In this document: piece after piece, positions 60,351 to 64,000 of the stretch
Position numbering within the stretch: the first letter of the stretch is position 1
Layout: every line of letters starts with the position of its first letter
Source: Bacteroidales bacterium
GTDB taxonomy: Bacteria; Bacteroidota; Bacteroidia; Bacteroidales; UBA932
Assembly: GCA_017459075.1 (NCBI GenBank)
Contig: JAFUDQ010000011.1
Coordinates: forward strand, 89,473-153,472
Length of the DNA: 64,000 bases
Reading direction: 5' to 3'
Position numbers and translations under genes: made by a program
Notes under the pieces: model-generated
Database searches by the model: none
Seen by the model: the letters and a program-made list of their open reading frames with translations, nothing else
Told to the model about the DNA's origin: nothing

Positions 60351-61351
60351 TTATATAACCAATTAAGTGCTTCTATTCCGAAGAATCCGATGCCTCCGTT
60401 TATATTTGAGTAAACCTGATCTTCGTACAAATACTGTAAGGGGTCTGCATTGTCTCCATGGCGAAGAGCATAAGAAATTGACGTCTTTAAATACTGGTCA
60501 TACTCCTTGGAGACAAATTTCAAAATCGGGACAACGCGTGTCCAATATCCTTGACTATTATACTTCAAAGCACTAGTTGGTTCATCGACAATGATAAATT
60601 CTTTTTCATGCAATTTCTCTCCTAATTTAATCGCATACAAATATGATTTTTCAGTCTCGTTGTAATTAAATCTGTCTGTGTAAACAAGATTCGATATTAT
60701 CTTGTTGACGGAGAACTTGATTTCCGGCTCATTTGGATACTCTGGTTTACAACCGTTCGCCTCCATTGTCACCCACGCCGGACCTTCTATCGGACGAGTC
60801 TGATAATAAGGAAAAGCCAAAACTGTATCAAACGGGACTTGTATATCCCGCATTTGTATTTCACAATCGATGTTTACTGTTTTTTCAAAAGAAGATACTG
60901 CCGAAATAAGTTTTTTACCGGGGATTCCGGTTATTTCCAATCTGTAGTGCAGGTCGTACTTTTTTTGTGTTTCGCTGTCAATAGACTCCGGGCAATAATC
61001 TGCCTGCCATTCATAATCTGATACACGATCAAAAACAGCAAGTAAGGCCCCTGTCTTGTCATCATATAATTTAACATCCGCCTCCGGAATTCTCTTTTCG
61101 TCACCTTCGGCATTTGAATAATAAATATATATATGCTGACGGTTTGGTGCTAAGTAGTATTCAGTATTCGGGGAAAACTCACCTCCAGGTCGATGTGGCC
61201 TTATAAGGGAGTGTATCGCCCCTATTACCACAACCTTTTTTTCTTTACCTTTTTCTAAATTAAGGTTTTTGACGCACGCAGTGCTTATAATGAGCAAAAT
61301 GCCCATTAAAAGTACTGACACGCCGGAAAAACAACTACTCCACCTGTGCAT
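60344..61351 (-). CDS. DUF4249-like outer-membrane lipoprotein
   Basis: 335 residues; lipoprotein signal ending at ISTAC (Cys26). Met16 (MGILLIISTAC) is an alternative start that would remove the 17-nt overlap with the C10 gene. The body is beta-rich with KVVVIGAIHSLIRPHRPGGE, PEADVKLYDDKTGALLAVFD and the C-terminal signature QVYSNINGGIGFFGIEAL, which matches the DUF4249 ending. DUF4249 proteins pair with TonB-dependent receptors in Bacteroidota and probably act as substrate-capturing lids, like SusD. The domain name is my reading; sequence is divergent. Confidence 0.7.
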   Translation of the reverse strand: MHRWSSCFSGVSVLLMGILLIISTACVKNLNLEKGKEKKVVVIGAIHSLIRPHRPGGEFSPNTEYYLAPNRQHIYIYYSNAEGDEKRIPEADVKLYDDKTGALLAVFDRVSDYEWQADYCPESIDSETQKKYDLHYRLEITGIPGKKLISAVSSFEKTVNIDCEIQMRDIQVPFDTVLAFPYYQTRPIEGPAWVTMEANGCKPEYPNEPEIKFSVNKIISNLVYTDRFNYNETEKSYLYAIKLGEKLHEKEFIIVDEPTSALKYNSQGYWTRVVPILKFVSKEYDQYLKTSISYALRHGDNADPLQYLYEDQVYSNINGGIGFFGIEALNWLYKW

Positions 61352-62831
61352 AGTTTTGTGTTAAATTATAAAAAATGATTTGATTGTATTGGAACACAGC
61401 GCCCATTTCTGGTATTCTTCCAAGATTACCATAAAGCCCATTATGATCTCCATCCCAACCCCAATTCATATGATATAACGGATACGGTTCACTATATGTG
61501 TCTTCTTCTGTTACCATTTCATCTTCAGGACCATCATACCCAGCGGCCCACGCCGCAGCTTTTGCTTCTTCTTGTGTTGCGCAAATCCCATGGGGAACGG
61601 TTCCCTCCAAATAACCCATAATCCATTTGTATCTTGTTGTTGTTTTATACCTGGAATATGATATTCCGTCTACAACCCACATATGTCTTCCAAAATTAGT
61701 GTCACGACCGCCCATTATAACTGGTTTCCCAGAAATGATATTTGATTGAACATAAGAAGGATTAAATGATGATAATGTATCAACAGAAAAGCCAAATGAG
61801 TTCAAGGAAGAAATAACGCCGGAATTTTCTGTCCCACTTGCTCTTGGACACATTAAATACGTTGTTCCGGCCCTATTTCCAATATCCATCAATAAGTCTG
61901 AAACATAACGGGCCCCCTGAACTGATGTTGAATCTGATTCTGAATAATCGTCCGGTGTCTGTATCATTTGAGCCCATCTGGGAGAATTTGTATTAAAGTC
62001 GCTTTTTGACATGTTAAAGGTATAATAAGGCTCTCCCGTAAAAGGTATATGTGACTGCCAACTATCAATAGTGATAGTATGAAAAAGGCCTGATGGCGCT
62101 CCGGTTTGACTATTTAAATAATATAATACCTGACCAATAGCTACCGGTGAGCATCCTTGTCTAAAGCGAAGTGAATAAAAATTATTCACCGGGAGTGTTA
62201 AATTCCAGGGTTCGTCCTGTCCCCACTCCGTATTTAGCAATGGACCATAAGTCAAATAGCCTTCTTCATATACTGTGATATCTGAGAGTTTTACCTTTGT
62301 CCATAAAGGTTCTATGTCCCTACTCTTTGCTTCTTTCGCCAAAAGCGGTTCACTAACCAAGGCCAGAGTCTTTCCAAGCCACATCTCTGTGTTCTTGTTT
62401 GCTTTTATTGACCGATCCGCCCTTAATTTGGATGTTTGCTGCTTTACACCATCCATCCACTGCAATAATCCAGGATTATATGTTTTTTCTACGTTGAAGC
62501 TTCCCGTCTTAGAATAGGCAAGGATAGGCGACAATCTTTTATCTGCAGAGAAAATTTCCCAACCTTCATTATAATTAACAATAAAGGCGCATGTTTCCCC
62601 TCCAAACAAGATTGGATCTATTGTTTTTATTTCTTTGTCTCGCTTCATCCTTGAGATTAATTCTCTAACATCAGCTTCAGTACAAGCAAATTCTATTGCT
62701 TCTGTATTTGCTTCTTTTAATAATGCATCCGACTTTGTCTGAATGTCATCATTAAACACCAACTCACTTTTTGAGCAAGATGATATAGCAACAAACAAAA
62801 ATAGATAAAATATTGTATTTATCGTTCTCAT
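61335..62831 (-). CDS. C10 (streptopain-family) cysteine protease lipoprotein
   Basis: 498 residues with lipobox SSC (Cys19). Residues about 40-185 are a propeptide of the Spi_C10 kind that keeps the enzyme inactive. The mature papain-like domain follows, opened by LLNTEWGQDEPWN. The catalytic Cys227 is in QGCSPVAIGQVLYYL, His383 in GRHMWVVDGI, and the conserved Trp region is NWGWDGDHNGLYG at 456-468. Relatives are streptococcal SpeB and the Bfp proteases of Bacteroides fragilis, some of which are secreted and degrade host proteins. Anchoring at the outer membrane would let it feed the receptor pair encoded downstream. Preceded by the small acidic peptide gene. Confidence 0.93.
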   Translation of the reverse strand: MRTINTIFYLFLFVAISSCSKSELVFNDDIQTKSDALLKEANTEAIEFACTEADVRELISRMKRDKEIKTIDPILFGGETCAFIVNYNEGWEIFSADKRLSPILAYSKTGSFNVEKTYNPGLLQWMDGVKQQTSKLRADRSIKANKNTEMWLGKTLALVSEPLLAKEAKSRDIEPLWTKVKLSDITVYEEGYLTYGPLLNTEWGQDEPWNLTLPVNNFYSLRFRQGCSPVAIGQVLYYLNSQTGAPSGLFHTITIDSWQSHIPFTGEPYYTFNMSKSDFNTNSPRWAQMIQTPDDYSESDSTSVQGARYVSDLLMDIGNRAGTTYLMCPRASGTENSGVISSLNSFGFSVDTLSSFNPSYVQSNIISGKPVIMGGRDTNFGRHMWVVDGISYSRYKTTTRYKWIMGYLEGTVPHGICATQEEAKAAAWAAGYDGPEDEMVTEEDTYSEPYPLYHMNWGWDGDHNGLYGNLGRIPEMGAVFQYNQIIFYNLTQNYAQVE

Positions 62832-62880
62832 CTCTTTGAATAATTGAAATATTATACGTAATTACATAAAAAAGACTCTA

Positions 62881-63105
62881 CTACGCTATAAATACCGCTC
62901 GGTAATGATGCCAGTCTTCCGTATATATATCTAAATAGGTGAGGCCCGAACTTGAAATGGGAATAACCGCAGGAGCACGGTAAGTTGGTCCTGTTTCCTC
63001 CTCTTCTTCAAATACGAATTCTATTTCGCTTGCCTCTTCATTGACTTGAGCAGAAAGCGAAACGACCGTAAACAGAAAGAATAAAACAAAGATTATCTTT
63101 TTCAT
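62881..63105 (-). CDS. Small acidic secreted peptide upstream of the C10 protease
   Basis: 74 residues with a clear signal peptide (IIFVLFFLFTVVSLSAQ), mature part about 55 residues. An acidic stretch (EIEFVFEEEEETGPTYR) is followed by APAVIPISSSGLTYLDIYTE. The R-A-P-x-I-P-I-x-x-S-x-L pattern recalls DUF3244-type or Bfi/Spi-like small proteins found beside C10 proteases, but the protein is short and ends in VFIA. It might be a protease inhibitor, an alternative ligand, or a shortened relative. It starts just inside a promoter at 63125 and probably heads a four-gene operon, 49 nt before the C10 gene. Function unproven. Confidence 0.7.
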   Translation of the reverse strand: MKKIIFVLFFLFTVVSLSAQVNEEASEIEFVFEEEEETGPTYRAPAVIPISSSGLTYLDIYTEDWHHYRAVFIA

Positions 63106-63124
63106 AATTATATGTATTTTGTTT

Positions 63125-63132
63125 CAAATTTA
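63125..63132 (-). promoter_or_regulatory. -7 element for the C10 protease operon
   Basis: TAAATTTG on the minus strand, 20 nt upstream of the start codon at 63105. No good -33 element is seen at the right spacing. No other promoter-like element precedes the C10, DUF4249 or receptor genes. Confidence 0.45.
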
Positions 63133-63258
63133 GTTAGTTTTTTACATATAACCATGACTACCTGTCTTACAACACACCTTTGTAATTCTCTGTATATCAG
63201 CGTTTTATATTTTGATAAAACAAAAAATCTTACACAAATGCTACGATTTCAAAAATTT

Positions 63259-63955
63259 TTAAAGAAAAGGCAAATATCTCTCTTGGTTTTTTGGTTCAAT
63301 TGCCAATATGGATTCCTTCAATCTATGAATTCTCGTATATATCGCAGAAACAGATGTATTCATTAATGCTGATATTGACTTTGGAGAAATTCCAACGACT
63401 AAATACGCAAACAACTGGTATTGACTGTCTTTTTGCCCTGGAACGTCTTTACGAAGATTTATAATTATATTGTCTAGATAATTATTCGCCAAATCTTCAA
63501 CTCCAAGATTTTGACCATTTTCTGACGATAATTGTGAAACGACGTCCTTTACTTGTTCATATATTCGATCCTTTTTCTCTTTATAAGTTGCAACATAATA
63601 CGCAGTGCACAAATCATCTAACAATTTGAATTTCTCTTTGTGCTGATGATAATATTTTTCCCTTAATTCAATTACTCTTTGATCTAACTCTTCACGTGTT
63701 TTATTGCTTTCTTTTAATTGCTCATCCAAGTCTGTTTTTACACTCTCTAATTCCATTATCCTTATACTGAGCCTTCAGGGATGGGGAACTCAACGCATTC
63801 GTGTCTATAGCCCTTATGGCCGCCAGGGCGCTGTCCGGACGCGCCTGAATATAAGATTCAATGTCGTCCAACTTGTGCCTGATGGCGTTACCTCCGCAAG
63901 AGGCAAAAACAACCATTGACACGATGAAAGATAGTATTGCTATATTTCTCCTCAT
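63259..63955 (-). pseudogene. Degraded TPR/HTH regulator gene with internal deletion and frameshift
   Basis: Two minus-strand frames look like the two ends of one gene. The first (63955 to 63722, 77 codons) has a lipoprotein signal (VVFASCGG) and LDDIESYIQARPDSALAAIR, the start of Bacteroidota TPR-containing regulators of about 550 residues. Homology stops after LSSPSLKAQY. The second (63756 to 63259, 165 codons) has the coiled coil (LDEQLKESNKTREELDQRVI) and the C-terminal helix-turn-helix region (YQLFAYLVVGISPKSISALM, then TSVSAIYTRIHRLKESI) of such proteins. The TPR array and membrane helix that normally lie between are gone, and the frames do not join. A deletion of about 350 codons plus a frame change is the simplest reading; two separate short genes would be the alternative. 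Confidence 0.72.
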
Positions 63956-63976
63956 AATCCATATTTGATTTACCTA

Positions 63977-63984
63977 CAAATATA
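63977..63984 (-). promoter_or_regulatory. -7 element upstream of the regulator remnant
   Basis: TATATTTG on the minus strand, 21 nt before the start codon at 63955. The -33 element would fall outside the window. The promoter seems to have survived while the gene decayed. Confidence 0.45.
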
Positions 63985-64000
63985 ATCATAAAATACGAAA

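Noticed and set aside
63112-63366. An 84-codon plus-strand frame opposite the regulator remnant
   Set aside because: Antisense to the HTH region, A+T-rich with no start signal or domain.

Overview
The window reads as a chromosomal piece of a Bacteroidales bacterium, roughly half G+C. The signs are a SusC/SusD pair, many lipoproteins, families largely confined to Bacteroidota (DUF4988, DUF1735, DUF4270, DUF3098, DUF4294, DUF4249, C69 and C10 peptidases), a one-domain glycogen synthase, and promoters of the Bacteroidota type (TTTG, about 19 nt, TAnnTTTG). The glycan-degradation genes suggest an animal-gut or similar glycan-rich habitat; that is inference.

Left third (1-27653): a polysaccharide utilisation locus. 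A run of 12 minus-strand genes from 22449 to 1399 has almost no spacing and looks like one ~21 kb operon: MFS transporter, L-fucose-isomerase-like protein, cupin (mannose-6-phosphate isomerase-like) protein, ROK kinase, SusC, SusD, DUF1735 surface lipoprotein, two DUF4855 lipoproteins (one fused to a DUF6259-like barrel), a phosphodiester glycosidase (NAGPA type), a GH20 hexosaminidase and, last, a GntR/LacI-hybrid regulator. Divergently, at 22550-27653, lie a mutarotase-like protein, GH3 and GH127. A near-identical paired TGTGGT repeat sits on the start site of the operon promoter (22464-22481) and of the promoter of the next gene, a collagen-like DUF4988 lipoprotein (1333-1350); it is a good candidate operator for the regulator encoded at the end of the operon. 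The glycan target cannot be named, but hexosaminidase plus phosphodiester glycosidase hints at a HexNAc- or phosphate-linked glycan.

Middle (27842-40980): tRNA-Gly, a C69 dipeptidase, a small secreted protein, pheS, the membrane pyrophosphatase hppA, then a five-gene unit: LacI regulator, zinc metallopeptidase, a NagB-PIG-L fusion whose NagB half lacks two catalytic residues, a canonical nagB, and a GH95 fucosidase. This unit fits amino-sugar and fucose salvage.

Ribosomal block (40991-51560, minus): rplP to rplQ, including secY, map, infA, rpmJ and rpoA. It starts abruptly at rplP with its own promoter and a foldable leader, so the usual upstream S10-operon genes have been separated from it.

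Right part (51828-58042): DUF4270 and glycogen synthase (minus); ftsX, DUF3098, uppP and lpxH (plus); DUF4294 and acpP (minus). The last stretch (58212-64000) is visibly A+T-richer: a TonB-dependent receptor, a DUF4249-like lipoprotein, a C10 (streptopain-family) protease and a tiny acidic secreted peptide, followed by the remains of a TPR/HTH regulator gene with an internal deletion. It looks like an accessory island.
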